Assembly (NCBI RefSeq): GCF_900129325.1
Contig: NZ_FQUP01000001.1
Coordinates: forward strand, 1,716,615-1,780,614
Direction of reading: 5' to 3'
DNA from: Kaistia soli DSM 19436
GTDB taxonomy: Bacteria > Pseudomonadota > Alphaproteobacteria > Rhizobiales > Kaistiaceae
Length of the DNA stretch: 64,000 bases
The position numbers were made by a program, and so were the translations under genes. This document shows, piece after piece, positions 46,916-55,837 of the stretch (position 1 is the first letter of the stretch; each line of letters begins with the position of its first letter). Under the pieces are notes generated by a model. It saw only the letters and a program-made list of their open reading frames with translations, had not been told where the DNA came from and ran no database searches.

Positions 46916-48049
46916 ATGCCCTGGAGCAACCAGACGGGCGGCGGATGGAAGGGAAGCAACAATGGCGGCCCGTGGGGACAAGGTCCCCGCTCGAGCGGCC
47001 CCAATCCGCCGGATCTCGAGGAACTCCTTCGCCGCAGCCAGGACAAGCTGAGGCGCGTGCTGCCCGGCCGTGGCGGCAGCGGCTCGGGAGGTGGTTTCAA
47101 CCCGGTTCTCGTATTGATCGCGGCGGCGCTGGTCGTCGCCTTCATCGGCTATAACTTCTTTACGTTCCGCGTCGAGGCGGATGAGCAGGGCGTCGTGCTG
47201 CGCTTCGGCCAGTACGAACGCGATGCCAAGCCCGGCCTCAATCTGCGTTGGCCTTATCCGATCGAGACCGTCTACACGCCGCAGGTGACGCGCGTGAACC
47301 GCGTCACGATCGGCTCGAGCCAGGATGGCACGACGGCGGGGCGGAATATTCCGCAGGAAAGCCTGATGCTGACCGGCGACGAGAACATCGTCGACATCGA
47401 CTTCACGGTGTTCTGGGTCATCAACAACGCCCGCGACTACCTCTTCAACATCCAGAATCCTGAAGGCACGGTCCGCGCCATCGCCGAGAGCGCGATGCGC
47501 GAGGTGATCGGCCGCTCCGATATCCAGCGCGTACTCACCGAGCAGCGGCTCAGCGTCCAGGATTCAGTTCAGGAACTGATGCAGAAGAAGCTCGATCAGT
47601 ACAAGGCTGGCATCACCGTCACGCAGGTACAGCTCCTCAACGTCGCTCCGCCGCCGGAGGTCATCGACGCTTTCCGCGACGTGCAGGCAGCGGCGCAGGA
47701 CCAGGAGCGTCTGCGCAACGAGGCGCAGACCTATGCCAACCGCGTCATTCCCGGCGCCCGCGGCCAGGCCTCGCAGACGGTCGAAGCGGCGAACGCCTAT
47801 CGCGACCAGACCATTGCCGTGGCACAGGGACAGGCAGCCCGTTTCGTGAAAGTCTATGAATCCTACAAGCTGGCGCCTGAAGTGACGCGCGAGCGCATGT
47901 ATCTCGATACGATGGCCGAGATCCTCGGCAAGACCGACAAGGTCATCATCGACCAGAAGACGGGCGGCGTCGTGCCGTATCTGCCGCTGCCGGCCCTTTC
48001 GGGAGCCCCGACGCAGCCGAGCACGGCCAACCAGGGAGCGCAGCCATGA
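46916..48049 (+). CDS. hflK: HflK, prohibitin-like regulator of FtsH
   Basis: 377 residues. Gly/Pro/Asn-rich cytoplasmic N-terminus (MPWSNQTGGGWKGSNNGGPW), one membrane helix (VLVLIAAALVVAFIGYNFF) and a periplasmic SPFH/band 7 domain: EQGVVLRFGQYERDAKPGLN, LTGDENIVDIDFTVFWVI, then an Ala/Gln-rich coiled coil. With HflC it forms the cage that surrounds the FtsH protease. Start ATG 46916 follows GAAGGAG. Its stop overlaps hflC (ATGA). Confidence 0.96.
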   Translation: MPWSNQTGGGWKGSNNGGPWGQGPRSSGPNPPDLEELLRRSQDKLRRVLPGRGGSGSGGGFNPVLVLIAAALVVAFIGYNFFTFRVEADEQGVVLRFGQYERDAKPGLNLRWPYPIETVYTPQVTRVNRVTIGSSQDGTTAGRNIPQESLMLTGDENIVDIDFTVFWVINNARDYLFNIQNPEGTVRAIAESAMREVIGRSDIQRVLTEQRLSVQDSVQELMQKKLDQYKAGITVTQVQLLNVAPPPEVIDAFRDVQAAAQDQERLRNEAQTYANRVIPGARGQASQTVEAANAYRDQTIAVAQGQAARFVKVYESYKLAPEVTRERMYLDTMAEILGKTDKVIIDQKTGGVVPYLPLPALSGAPTQPSTANQGAQP

Positions 48050-48990
48050 AGGGCGGCTTCTTCGGGGGGCTTGGCCTCGTCATCCTGGTCATCTTGGCGA
48101 TCGTCGGCTATTCGAGCCTCTTCGTGGTCGACCAGACCCAGCAGGCGCTCGTGCTGCGGTTCGGCGATCCCGTCCGCGTCGTCAGCGAGCCTGGCCTCTA
48201 TGCCAAGGTTCCGCTGGTCGACAATGTCGTGATGATCGACAAGCGGTTGCTCGACATCGATGCACCGCCGATCGAGGTCATCGCGCGCGATCAGAAGCGG
48301 CTTGTTGTCGACGCCTTCGGACGCTACCGGATCACCAATCCGTTGCTGTTCTATCAGGCGGCGGGATCTGTCGAAGTTGCGGAGTCTCGTCTCTCGGTCA
48401 TTCTCAATTCGGCGATCCGCGGCGCCGTCGGCCAGATGGACTTCGCCAATGTCGTTCGTGAAGGTCGCGCCAATCTGATGGAAACGATCACGCGGCAGGT
48501 GAACGCGGAAGGTCGGCAACTCGGCGTCGACGTCATCGACGTTCGCATCCGCCGCGCCGACTTGCCCGCGGAAAACAGTGCCGCCGTGTTCCAGCGCATG
48601 CAGACGGAACGGCAGCGCGAGGCGACCGACATCCGCTCACGCGGTGAGCAGGAAGCCCGCACGATCCGCGCCCAGGCCGATCGCCAGGCGACGGTCATCG
48701 TCGCCGATGCCAACCGGCAGGCGGACGAATTGCGCGGCGACGGCGATGCTCAGGCGAACCGCGTGTTCGCGGATGCGTTCAACCGGGACAAGGACTTCTT
48801 CGGCTTCTTCCGTTCGATGCAGGCCTATATCGATGGGCTGAAGGGCGAAAACACCCGCATCGTCATCTCGCCGGATATGCCCTTCTTCCGCTATCTGAAC
48901 GATCCGTCGATCCTCCCGGCTCCCGCACCCGCTGCTCCGGCACCTGCTGTGCCCGCGCCGGCGGCGGCCCCGACGCCCGCTCAGCCTTGA
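48046..48990 (+). CDS. hflC: HflC, prohibitin-like regulator of FtsH
   Basis: 314 residues. N-terminal helix (GLGLVILVILAIVGYSSLFV), then the SPFH domain with VDQTQQALVLRFGDPVRVV, DKRLLDIDAPP, a coiled coil with MQTERQREATDIRSRGEQEA, and a C-terminal Ala/Pro repeat tail of about 25 residues. Acts with HflK in the inner membrane. Translationally coupled to hflK; DUF2065 starts 20 bases downstream. Confidence 0.96.
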   Translation: MKGGFFGGLGLVILVILAIVGYSSLFVVDQTQQALVLRFGDPVRVVSEPGLYAKVPLVDNVVMIDKRLLDIDAPPIEVIARDQKRLVVDAFGRYRITNPLLFYQAAGSVEVAESRLSVILNSAIRGAVGQMDFANVVREGRANLMETITRQVNAEGRQLGVDVIDVRIRRADLPAENSAAVFQRMQTERQREATDIRSRGEQEARTIRAQADRQATVIVADANRQADELRGDGDAQANRVFADAFNRDKDFFGFFRSMQAYIDGLKGENTRIVISPDMPFFRYLNDPSILPAPAPAAPAPAVPAPAAAPTPAQP

Positions 48991-49009
48991 CGGGCCAGGC
49001 GGGTAGTCG

Positions 49010-49195
49010 ATGAACGACATCGTCGCGGCATTCGGCCTCGTGCTGGTTATCGAGGGGCTCCTTTATGCCGCGGCGCCGATGGTCGCGAAGGCGATGATGA
49101 AACAAGGGCTGGCCGTTCCTGACGGCCAGCTCCGTGCCATGGGCCTCTTCGTGCTCGCGGCCGGTGTCGGCGTCGTCTGGCTCGCACGGTTTTGA
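49010..49195 (+). CDS. DUF2065 small membrane protein
   Basis: 61 residues with two membrane helices: MNDIVAAFGLVLVIEGLLYA and LRAMGLFVLAAGVGVVWLA. The family almost always follows hflC, as here (20 bases after), which suggests a role with the HflKC-FtsH assembly; no function has been shown from sequence. It is followed after 56 bases by the DegP-type protease. Confidence 0.9.
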   Translation: MNDIVAAFGLVLVIEGLLYAAAPMVAKAMMKQGLAVPDGQLRAMGLFVLAAGVGVVWLARF

Positions 49196-49251
49196 CCCCT
49201 CGGCCTTGCGTCTGCGCGCCCTAGATTGCCTTATGATCGCCAGGGGCGCGT

Positions 49252-50811
49252 ATGGAGACCGAGACGATGCGAGTTGCCACTCAGCCGGCCATGCCTTTTC
49301 GGCGGCGCATAGCGGGCGGGTTAGCGCGTCTCTGCCTCGCCGCCACGATCGTCGGGATGACCGTAGCAGCGGGCCCGGCGCGGGCCAACGGCCCAGCTTC
49401 GGTCGCCGATCTCGCCGAAGGTCTGCTTGATTCCGTCGTGAACATCTCGACCTCGCAGACCGTCGAGGGCACCCGCGGCATGCCCGCGCCGCAGACGCCC
49501 GACGGCTTGCCATTCCAGGAATTCTTCAACGACTTCTTCAAGAAGCCCAAGGGCGGGGCCGATGCGGAGCCGCCGAAGCGGCGCGTGCAGTCGCTCGGCT
49601 CCGGCTTCGTCGTCGATGCCTCCGGCATCATCATCACCAACAATCACGTCATCGAGGATGCCGACGAGATCGTCGCCAATTTCTCGGATGGCTCCAAGCT
49701 GACCGCGACGCTGCTCGGTAAGGACGAGAAGACGGACATCGCCGTTCTCCAGGTGAAGCCGAACGCGCAGAAGCCACTCAAGGCGCTGCGGTTCGGCGAC
49801 AGCGACAAGATGCGTGTCGGCGACTGGGTGATGGCGATCGGCAATCCGTTCGGCCTCGGCGGTACCGTGACAATCGGCATCGTCTCGGCGCGCAACCGCG
49901 ACATCAATTCCGGTCCCTACGACAATTTCATCCAGACCGACGCCGCCATCAACCGCGGCAATTCCGGCGGACCGCTGTTCAACATGGACGGCGAGGTCAT
50001 CGGCATCAACACGGCCATCATCTCGCCCTCGGGCGGTTCGATCGGCATCGGCTTCGCCATCCCGTCCGACGCGGCGCTGCATGTCGTGGACCAGCTGCGC
50101 CAATTTGGCGAGACACGGCGCGGCTGGATCGGTGTGCGCATCCAGCAGGTGACGGACGAGATCGCCTCCAGTCTGTCGATGGGCCCGGCGCGCGGCGCGC
50201 TTGTCGCGGGCGTCACCGAAAAGGGACCGGCGGCCGAGGCCAAGATCGAGCCCGGCGACGTCATCATTTCTTTCAATGGCAAGCCCATCACCGAGATGCG
50301 CGACCTGCCGCGGCTGGTGGCTGACACGTCGATCGACGCCGTGGTCGATGTTGTCGTCGTTCGCAAGGGCGCGGAGGTGACGCTGAAGGTCAAGGTCGGA
50401 CGCATGACCGAGGCGGCAGAAGCCGCGGCGGCCGCCGATGCTGAGGCGAAGGACGCGCCGGGCGCGCCCGGCGTGCCGGCGCCGGAACCCGACAAGCCGC
50501 TCGACGCGCCCGCGCCGACGCTCGGCCTTACGCTCTCGGAACTGACCGATGCGTTACGCAGCCAATACACCATCAGCAAGGATGTTACCGGGGTCGTGGT
50601 GACCGGTATCACTGCGGGCAGCAGCGCGGCCGAGAAGGGGATCCTTCCCGGCGAGGTGGTGGTCGAGATCGCGCAGGAGCCCGTTTCGAAGCCGGCGGAT
50701 GTGGTGGACCGCATCGCGGCGTTGAAAAAGGACGGCCGCAAGGTGGCGCAATTGCTCATTGCCAATGCGGCGGGCGAATTGCGTTTCGTTACCATCACCA
50801 TCGACGAATAG
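49252..50811 (+). CDS. Do/DegP family periplasmic serine protease
   Basis: 519 residues. An N-terminal signal region (about 40 residues, ending GPARA-NG) precedes a trypsin-like domain with the triad His in IITNNHVIEDAD, Asp in KTDIAVLQV and Ser in NRGNSGGPLF. Two PDZ domains follow (about 290-385 and 425-515), joined by an Ala/Pro-rich linker. It degrades or refolds damaged envelope proteins. ATG 49252 or ATG 49267 could start it. With hflKC and DUF2065 it makes an envelope quality-control group. Confidence 0.95.
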   Translation: METETMRVATQPAMPFRRRIAGGLARLCLAATIVGMTVAAGPARANGPASVADLAEGLLDSVVNISTSQTVEGTRGMPAPQTPDGLPFQEFFNDFFKKPKGGADAEPPKRRVQSLGSGFVVDASGIIITNNHVIEDADEIVANFSDGSKLTATLLGKDEKTDIAVLQVKPNAQKPLKALRFGDSDKMRVGDWVMAIGNPFGLGGTVTIGIVSARNRDINSGPYDNFIQTDAAINRGNSGGPLFNMDGEVIGINTAIISPSGGSIGIGFAIPSDAALHVVDQLRQFGETRRGWIGVRIQQVTDEIASSLSMGPARGALVAGVTEKGPAAEAKIEPGDVIISFNGKPITEMRDLPRLVADTSIDAVVDVVVVRKGAEVTLKVKVGRMTEAAEAAAAADAEAKDAPGAPGVPAPEPDKPLDAPAPTLGLTLSELTDALRSQYTISKDVTGVVVTGITAGSSAAEKGILPGEVVVEIAQEPVSKPADVVDRIAALKKDGRKVAQLLIANAAGELRFVTITIDE

Positions 50812-50821
50812 GCGCGCCGGA

Positions 50822-51952
50822 ATGGCCGTCTATGACGTGATCGTGGTCGGGCTCGGCGGCATGGGCTCGTCGGCCTGCTGGCAGCTTGCGCGGCGCGGCC
50901 AGCGTGTGCTCGGGATCGAGCGCTTCGACATCGGCCACCAGATGGGCTCGTCGCACGGGCTCAACCGCATCATCCGCCTCGCATATTTCGAGCATCCCGC
51001 CTATGTCCCGCTGCTTCGGCGCGCCTATGCGCTCTGGCGGGAGACGCAGGAACTGGCCGGTGAGCAGCTGCTCTTCATTACCGGCTCGCTCGATGCCGGG
51101 CCGGCCGGCTCGCGGGTCGTCGAGGGATCGCTGGCCTCCTGCGCCGAACATGGGCTCGATCATGCGCTGCTCGATGCGGCCAGCGTCAATGCGCGCTTTC
51201 CGGGCTACCGCCTGCCGGCGGGTCATGAGGCCGTCTATCAGGGCGATGGCGGCTTCGTCGCTTCGGAGCGGGCGATTCTCGCGCATCTGTCGCTTGCGAT
51301 CAGCGCCGGCGCCGAGATCCATGCGCGTGAAAAGGTCATCGCCGTCGAGCCGGGCAATGGCCGCGTCACCGTCGTCACCGATCGCGGCCGCTACGAGGCC
51401 GGGCGGGTGGTCGTCTCGGCCGGCGGCTGGATTTCAGACCTCGTGCCCGAGCTCGCCGGCAAGGCCGTGCCGGAACGGCAGGTGCTTGGCTGGTTCCAGC
51501 CGAAGCAGCCGGCGCTCTATACGCCCGCGCGCTTTCCGGTTTCGAACCTCCTCACCGAGGAGGGACACTTCTATCAGTTTCCTAGCTGGGGCATTCCGGG
51601 CTTCAAGATCGGGCTCTATCACCATCTGCACGAGCACGGCCATGCCGACGCCCTGTCGCGAGAGCCGACCGAGGCCGACGAGGCGCTGCTCCGCGCTGCC
51701 GTCGCCCGCTATTTCCCGGAAGCGGACGGCCCGACGCTGCGGCTCGCCGCCTGCCTCTTCACCAATACCGAGGACGAGCATTTCGTCATCGACCGGGCAA
51801 GCGGGGCACCCGAGGTGATCGTCGCCTCGCCCTGTTCGGGGCACGGCTTCAAATTCGCGTCGGTCGTCGGCGAAATCCTCGCCGATCTCGCGACCGACCG
51901 GACGCCGCCCTTCGATCTTTCTCTGTTCAGCCTCGCGCGGCTCGCTGCCTGA
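50822..51952 (+). CDS. solA: N-methyl-L-tryptophan oxidase / sarcosine oxidase family flavoenzyme
   Basis: 376 residues, monomeric sarcosine oxidase type. The FAD motif is YDVIVVGLGGMGSSACWQLA; HGLNRIIRLAY and the covalent-flavin Cys segment SPCSGHGFKFASVVGEILAD near the C-terminus fit the family. Oxidises an N-methyl amino acid, giving formaldehyde and hydrogen peroxide. ATG 50822 is chosen: the frame to 50759 lies inside the protease gene. It begins 11 bases after the DegP stop and overlaps the convergent GNAT by 26 bases. The gene name is by family only. Confidence 0.85.
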   Translation: MAVYDVIVVGLGGMGSSACWQLARRGQRVLGIERFDIGHQMGSSHGLNRIIRLAYFEHPAYVPLLRRAYALWRETQELAGEQLLFITGSLDAGPAGSRVVEGSLASCAEHGLDHALLDAASVNARFPGYRLPAGHEAVYQGDGGFVASERAILAHLSLAISAGAEIHAREKVIAVEPGNGRVTVVTDRGRYEAGRVVVSAGGWISDLVPELAGKAVPERQVLGWFQPKQPALYTPARFPVSNLLTEEGHFYQFPSWGIPGFKIGLYHHLHEHGHADALSREPTEADEALLRAAVARYFPEADGPTLRLAACLFTNTEDEHFVIDRASGAPEVIVASPCSGHGFKFASVVGEILADLATDRTPPFDLSLFSLARLAA

Positions 51953-52484
51953 AGGCGTCAGATTTCAGCCGGTACAGCACATGCGCACGCAGCTTGTGTC
52001 CGGCCGCGATGCCGGGATGCTCGAAATCGTCGGCGGGATCGCGCGTCATGCCGAGCCGCTCCATGACGCGGCGAGAGGGCTGGTTGCCGACAAAGGTGAA
52101 GGCGAGGATCTCGGGCAGCGCCATCGTCTCGAAGCCATAGACGAGCCAGCCATTGGCTGCCTCGGAAGCATACCCCTTGCCCCAATGATGTTTTGCCAGC
52201 CGCCAGCCGATCTCGACGGCCGGCGCTGATGGCATCTCGGGCTTGACGGGCGCCATGCCGACGACGCCAACGAGATCGCCGCTCGCCTTTTCCTCGACGG
52301 CCTGGAAACCGAAGCCGGTCTCGGCAAAGCTGGCCACGCGGGCCATATAGGCGGCGGTTTCGTCGCGCGTGAACGGCGCCGGGAAGAAGCGCATGACGTC
52401 GGGGTCGGAATTCAGCGCAAAGAACGGATCGAGGTCACGATCCTCCCAGGGGCGCAGGATCAGGCGTTTCGTCTCGGCTCTCAC
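51927..52484 (-). CDS. GNAT acetyltransferase, RimJ/RimL-like (copy A)
   Basis: 185 residues. MRAETKRLILRPWEDRDLDP is the usual start of this group; EIGWRLAKHHWGKGYASEAA is the acetyl-CoA loop, and NQPSRRVMERLGM the C-terminal motif. It is a close paralogue of the gene at 52660-53205, and the flanking spacer and next sequence are duplicated too, so it arose by a local tandem duplication. The target amine is unknown. Confidence 0.9.
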   Translation of the reverse strand: MRAETKRLILRPWEDRDLDPFFALNSDPDVMRFFPAPFTRDETAAYMARVASFAETGFGFQAVEEKASGDLVGVVGMAPVKPEMPSAPAVEIGWRLAKHHWGKGYASEAANGWLVYGFETMALPEILAFTFVGNQPSRRVMERLGMTRDPADDFEHPGIAAGHKLRAHVLYRLKSDAFRQRAARG

Positions 52485-52501
52485 GATGCGAACTCCCAGG
52501 C

Positions 52502-52624
52502 TTAGTCAAAGTCCTGCCGACGATAGCCCTGCGCGAACAGGAACGCGGTCAGATCCGTATGGTTGATACGGGCATTGGCCTCGGCCGCGACTTTCGGCTT
52601 GGCGTGGAAGGCGACGCCGAGCCC
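52502..52624 (-). pseudogene. Remnant of the serB 3' end
   Basis: 40 codons and a stop that match the last part of SerB (GLGVAF-AKPKVAAE and NHTDLT-LFAQGYRRQDF): 36 of 40 residues are identical. No start or catalytic part precedes it. It is the far end of the copied segment that carried GNAT copy A. Confidence 0.9.
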
Positions 52625-52659
52625 ACGGGTGCGAAGCTCAGGTGCCTGCGGTCGAAGCC

Positions 52660-53205
52660 TCAGCGTGCGAACGCCGCGGCCTTGATCCGGTAGAGCACAT
52701 GCGGGCGGAGCGTATGGCCCTCGACGATGTTCGGATGCTCGAAATCGTCGACTGTGTCGCGCGTCATGCCGAGCCGCTGCATCACGCAACGCGAGGGCTC
52801 GTTGCCGACATAGGTGAAGGCGACGATCTCGGGCAGCGCCATTGTGCCGAAACCATAGGCGAGCCAGGCTTTGGCGGCTTCCGAGGCATAGCCCTTGCCC
52901 CAATGATGCTTGGCCAGCCGCCAGCCGATCTCGACCGTGGGCGCGCAGGGCATTGGCGGCTTCACCGGCGCAAGGCCGACCATGCCGACTAAATCGCCTG
53001 ACGCTTTCTCCTCTACGGCGAGAAAACTCATGCCACTCTCGCTCAGCATGGCGCGCGTATAATCCATCAAAGCGGCCGTCTCTTCGCGGGTCCGCATCGC
53101 CGGAAAGAAGCGCATCACTTCGGGATCGGAATTGAGCGCGGCGAAGGGATCGAGGTCGCGATCCTCCCAGGGACGCAGGATCAGGCGTTCCGTCTCGGCT
53201 CTCAC
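52660..53205 (-). CDS. GNAT acetyltransferase, RimJ/RimL-like (copy B)
   Basis: 181 residues, paralogue of copy A: both start MRAET-RLILRPWEDRDLDP and share EIGWRLAKHHWGKGYASEAA. It begins 11 bases after serB on the same strand, so it is probably the older gene and co-transcribed with serB. Differences from copy A cluster in the substrate-side segment at about residues 38-60 and at the C-terminus. Confidence 0.9.
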   Translation of the reverse strand: MRAETERLILRPWEDRDLDPFAALNSDPEVMRFFPAMRTREETAALMDYTRAMLSESGMSFLAVEEKASGDLVGMVGLAPVKPPMPCAPTVEIGWRLAKHHWGKGYASEAAKAWLAYGFGTMALPEIVAFTYVGNEPSRCVMQRLGMTRDTVDDFEHPNIVEGHTLRPHVLYRIKAAAFAR

Positions 53206-53216
53206 GGTACGAACTC

Positions 53217-54116
53217 CTAAGCTTTGGCAAAGTCCTGCCGGCGATAGCCCTGCGCGAAGAGGAGGGCAGTCAGGTCGGTGTGGTTGATGCGGGCGTCCGC
53301 CTCGGCGGCGACCTTCGGCTTGGCGCGGAAAGCGACGCCGAGGCCAGCGGCGCGGATCATCGAGAGGTCATTGGCGCCATCGCCGATCGCCAGCGTCTCG
53401 TGGCGCTCGAGCTTCAGCCGCCGGGAAAGGTCCATCAGCGCCGAGAGCTTTGCTTCCTGGCCGAGAATCGGCTCGGTGACCGTGCCGGAGAGCACGCCGC
53501 TCTCATGTTCGAGCTGGTTGGCGCGGTTCTCGTCGAAGCCGATCATGGCGGCGACCGGGCCGGTGAACAATGTGAAGCCCCCCGAGACCAGCGCCGCATA
53601 ACCGCCATGGGCGCGCATGGTGCGCACCAGCTCCGGCCCGCCCGGTGTCAGGCGGATGCGGCTTGCCAGCACCTCGTCGATGACGGAAAGCGGCAGCCCC
53701 TTCAAAAGCGCGACGCGCTCGCGCAAAGCCGGCTCGAAGGCGATCTCGCCGCGCATCGCGCGTTCGGTGATCGCCGCGACGAAGGGCTTCAGCCCGGCCA
53801 TGTCGGCGAGTTCGTCGATGCATTCCTGGCCGATCATGGTCGAATCCATGTCGGCGACGAGAAGGCGTTTGCGCCGTTCGCTCGCCTTCTGCACCACGAC
53901 ATCGACGGGCCGATCACCGATCATGGCCTCGATCGACGCTGTGTCGCTGCTGGGCGCGAAGGGAAGGTCGACCGCCTCGCCGGGCGAAAGCCAATCCGGC
54001 GCGCCCGCGCCCGGAAGCGCGGCGGCGTCGGCGAGCACGGCGGCAAGGGCTGACCCGGCATCGGGCCGTGCTATGAACGTGGCGACCAGCGGGGCGGAAG
54101 CGGCAGAAGCGTTCAT
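53217..54116 (-). CDS. serB: Phosphoserine phosphatase
   Basis: 299 residues from ATG 54116. Last step of serine synthesis. The HAD motifs are clear: VADMDSTMIGQECIDELADM (catalytic Asp pair), SGGFTLFTGPVA (motif II) and GDGANDLSMIRAAGLGVAFR (motif III/IV). A 78-residue N-terminal regulatory part precedes. Its start codon overlaps that of the divergent miaA (CATG). A partial copy of its 3' end sits at 52502-52624. Confidence 0.96.
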   Translation of the reverse strand: MNASAASAPLVATFIARPDAGSALAAVLADAAALPGAGAPDWLSPGEAVDLPFAPSSDTASIEAMIGDRPVDVVVQKASERRKRLLVADMDSTMIGQECIDELADMAGLKPFVAAITERAMRGEIAFEPALRERVALLKGLPLSVIDEVLASRIRLTPGGPELVRTMRAHGGYAALVSGGFTLFTGPVAAMIGFDENRANQLEHESGVLSGTVTEPILGQEAKLSALMDLSRRLKLERHETLAIGDGANDLSMIRAAGLGVAFRAKPKVAAEADARINHTDLTALLFAQGYRRQDFAKA

Positions 54117-55050
54117 GCAAGACCTTGGTGTCGTTGAGGCGGCCGGGACCATCCGGCTCCTGGAAAACGGGCGAAAGCCGCGCGCCGTCCTGATAGCGGG
54201 GCCGACGGCGAGCGGCAAGTCGGCGCTCGCGCTGCGCCTTGCCGAACAGCATGACGGGACCGTCATCAACGCCGATTCGATGCAGGTCTATGCCGAGCTC
54301 AGCGTGCTCTCGGCCCGTCCACGTCCGGAGGAGACCGCCCGCGCGCCGCACCTGCTTTACGGCCATGTGCCGGCGGCCGAGCGCTATACGGTCGCGCGCT
54401 GGCGCACGGATGTTGCCGCGGCGATCGCGGCCACCGAGCGGGAAGGGCGGCTGCCGATCATCGTCGGCGGCACCGGGCTCTATTTCAAGGCGCTGACCGA
54501 AGGGCTGTCGGCGGTGCCGCCGATCCCCGAGGCGCTGCGGCAGGCGCTCGACGAGGCCGCGAACGAGGCGGGCGTCCCAGCGCTGCATGCGCGGCTCGCG
54601 GCGCTTGATCCTGAGGGCGCGGCGCGCCTCTCGCCGAACGATCGCACGCGCGTGCTCCGCGCGCTTGAGGTCGTGGAGGCGACCGGCCGTCCGCTCGCCG
54701 CCTTCCAGTTAGAGGAAGGCCTGCCACCGCTGATCGCGCCTGATGAGGCGCTTCGCATCGTCATCGAGCCCGACCGCGCCACGCTTTATGAGCGGATCAA
54801 CCGCCGCTTCGACCTGATGGTGAGCGAAGGCGCTATCGAGGAAGCCCGAGGGCTCATCGCCCTCGGCCTCGACCCGAACCTCCCTGCCATGAAGGCAATC
54901 GGCGTCAAGGAGTTCGGCGGCTATCTCGCCGGCCATGCGACGCTGGACGCCGCGATCGACGAGGCCAAGATGCAGACCCGCCGCTACGCCAAGCGGCAGG
55001 GGACGTGGTTCAGGAACCAGATGGGGGACTGGCAGAGGGTCTCGTCATAG
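54115..55050 (+). CDS. miaA: tRNA dimethylallyltransferase
   Basis: 311 residues from ATG 54115; ATG 54073 is in frame and would add 14 residues inside serB. It adds isopentenyl to A37 of tRNAs that read UNN codons. P-loop AVLIAGPTASGKSALALRLA, DSMQVYAELSVLSARP, VGGTGLYFKALTEGL and KEFGGYLAG are present; the C-terminal QTRRYAKRQGTWFRNQ is the tRNA-binding signature. It converges on the SDR gene. Confidence 0.95.
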   Translation: MQDLGVVEAAGTIRLLENGRKPRAVLIAGPTASGKSALALRLAEQHDGTVINADSMQVYAELSVLSARPRPEETARAPHLLYGHVPAAERYTVARWRTDVAAAIAATEREGRLPIIVGGTGLYFKALTEGLSAVPPIPEALRQALDEAANEAGVPALHARLAALDPEGAARLSPNDRTRVLRALEVVEATGRPLAAFQLEEGLPPLIAPDEALRIVIEPDRATLYERINRRFDLMVSEGAIEEARGLIALGLDPNLPAMKAIGVKEFGGYLAGHATLDAAIDEAKMQTRRYAKRQGTWFRNQMGDWQRVSS

Positions 55051-55087
55051 TCCTCGGCTGTATCAGAACGAAGATTTATGGCGACCG

Positions 55088-55837
55088 CTAGAGGATGCTG
55101 AGTCCGCCATCGATGATCAGTTCGCTGCCGACGACGAAGCGAGCTTCGTCGGAGGCGAGGAATAGCACTGCGTTCGCGACCTCCAGCGGAGTTCCGAAGC
55201 GTCCCGATGGCACCATGGCGACGACAGCCTTCGCGCGCTCCTTGCTCGCAGCCTCGTCGAGACCGAGCTTGTTGTTGAGCGGCGTATCGATCGGGCCGGG
55301 GCTGACGACATTGACCCTGACGCCGCGGCCAATCAATTCGCCGGAGAGGGTGCGGGCCAGCGAAACCATGCCCGCCTTGGCGGCAGCGTAGATGCTCGTC
55401 GTCGGCATGCCGAGATGTGCATTGATCGATCCGGACAGAACAATCGAAGCCGGATTAGCCAGGATCGGCAGCAACGCCTGGACAAGGAAATAGGGGCCCT
55501 TCAAGTCTACGGCCAAGCTGCGGTCAAAGCCTGCTTCGTCCCAAGCTTCGATGGGCCGGAGATCGGCGACACCCGCGTTCAGGAACGCAATATCGAGCGT
55601 GCCAAAGGCGTCCCCGAGCTGGCGTGCGAGTTCACCTTGGTCGGCGACGTTGCCCGCGTCGGATTGGATGATGATGACGTCTTCGCCAAGCGTAGCGCGG
55701 GCGGCATCGATCCCCTTATGACTACTGCCTGTGACAGCGACGCGCGCGCCTTCTTCAATGAATCGCTGCGCCGTGACCAGTCCGATGCCGCTGGTACCGC
55801 CTGTGATCAACGCTGTCTTGCCAGAGAGCCTATTCAT
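55088..55837 (-). CDS. Short-chain dehydrogenase/reductase (SDR) family oxidoreductase
   Basis: 249 residues, classical SDR. NAD(P) motif GGTSGIGLVTA, FLNAGVADL (N-A-G), SGSINAHLGMPTTSIYAAAK with the catalytic Ser, Tyr and Lys, and NVVSPGPIDTPL. FabG/hydroxyacid-type specificity cannot be set. ATG 55837 is preceded by a plausible AAGGAG on the reverse strand (the reverse complement of CTCCTT). It lies between miaA and the ilvBN attenuator, divergent from ilvBN. Confidence 0.9.
   Translation of the reverse strand: MNRLSGKTALITGGTSGIGLVTAQRFIEEGARVAVTGSSHKGIDAARATLGEDVIIIQSDAGNVADQGELARQLGDAFGTLDIAFLNAGVADLRPIEAWDEAGFDRSLAVDLKGPYFLVQALLPILANPASIVLSGSINAHLGMPTTSIYAAAKAGMVSLARTLSGELIGRGVRVNVVSPGPIDTPLNNKLGLDEAASKERAKAVVAMVPSGRFGTPLEVANAVLFLASDEARFVVGSELIIDGGLSIL

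Larger units (their letters stand above)
51927..53345. repeat. Tandem segmental duplication of GNAT plus serB 3' end
   Basis: Segment 51927-52624 (GNAT A, spacer, serB remnant) repeats segment 52660 to about 53345 (GNAT B, spacer, last codons of intact serB) in the same order and orientation. The spacer is conserved as well: both copies read CTCTCACG followed by GCGAACTCC or ACGAACTCC, then AAAGTCCTGCCG. Confidence 0.9.

Noticed and set aside
52502-53230. A single 242-codon reverse-strand frame across GNAT B and the serB stump
   Set aside because: It reads GNAT B in a wrong frame before entering the stump; only the last 40 codons match SerB.
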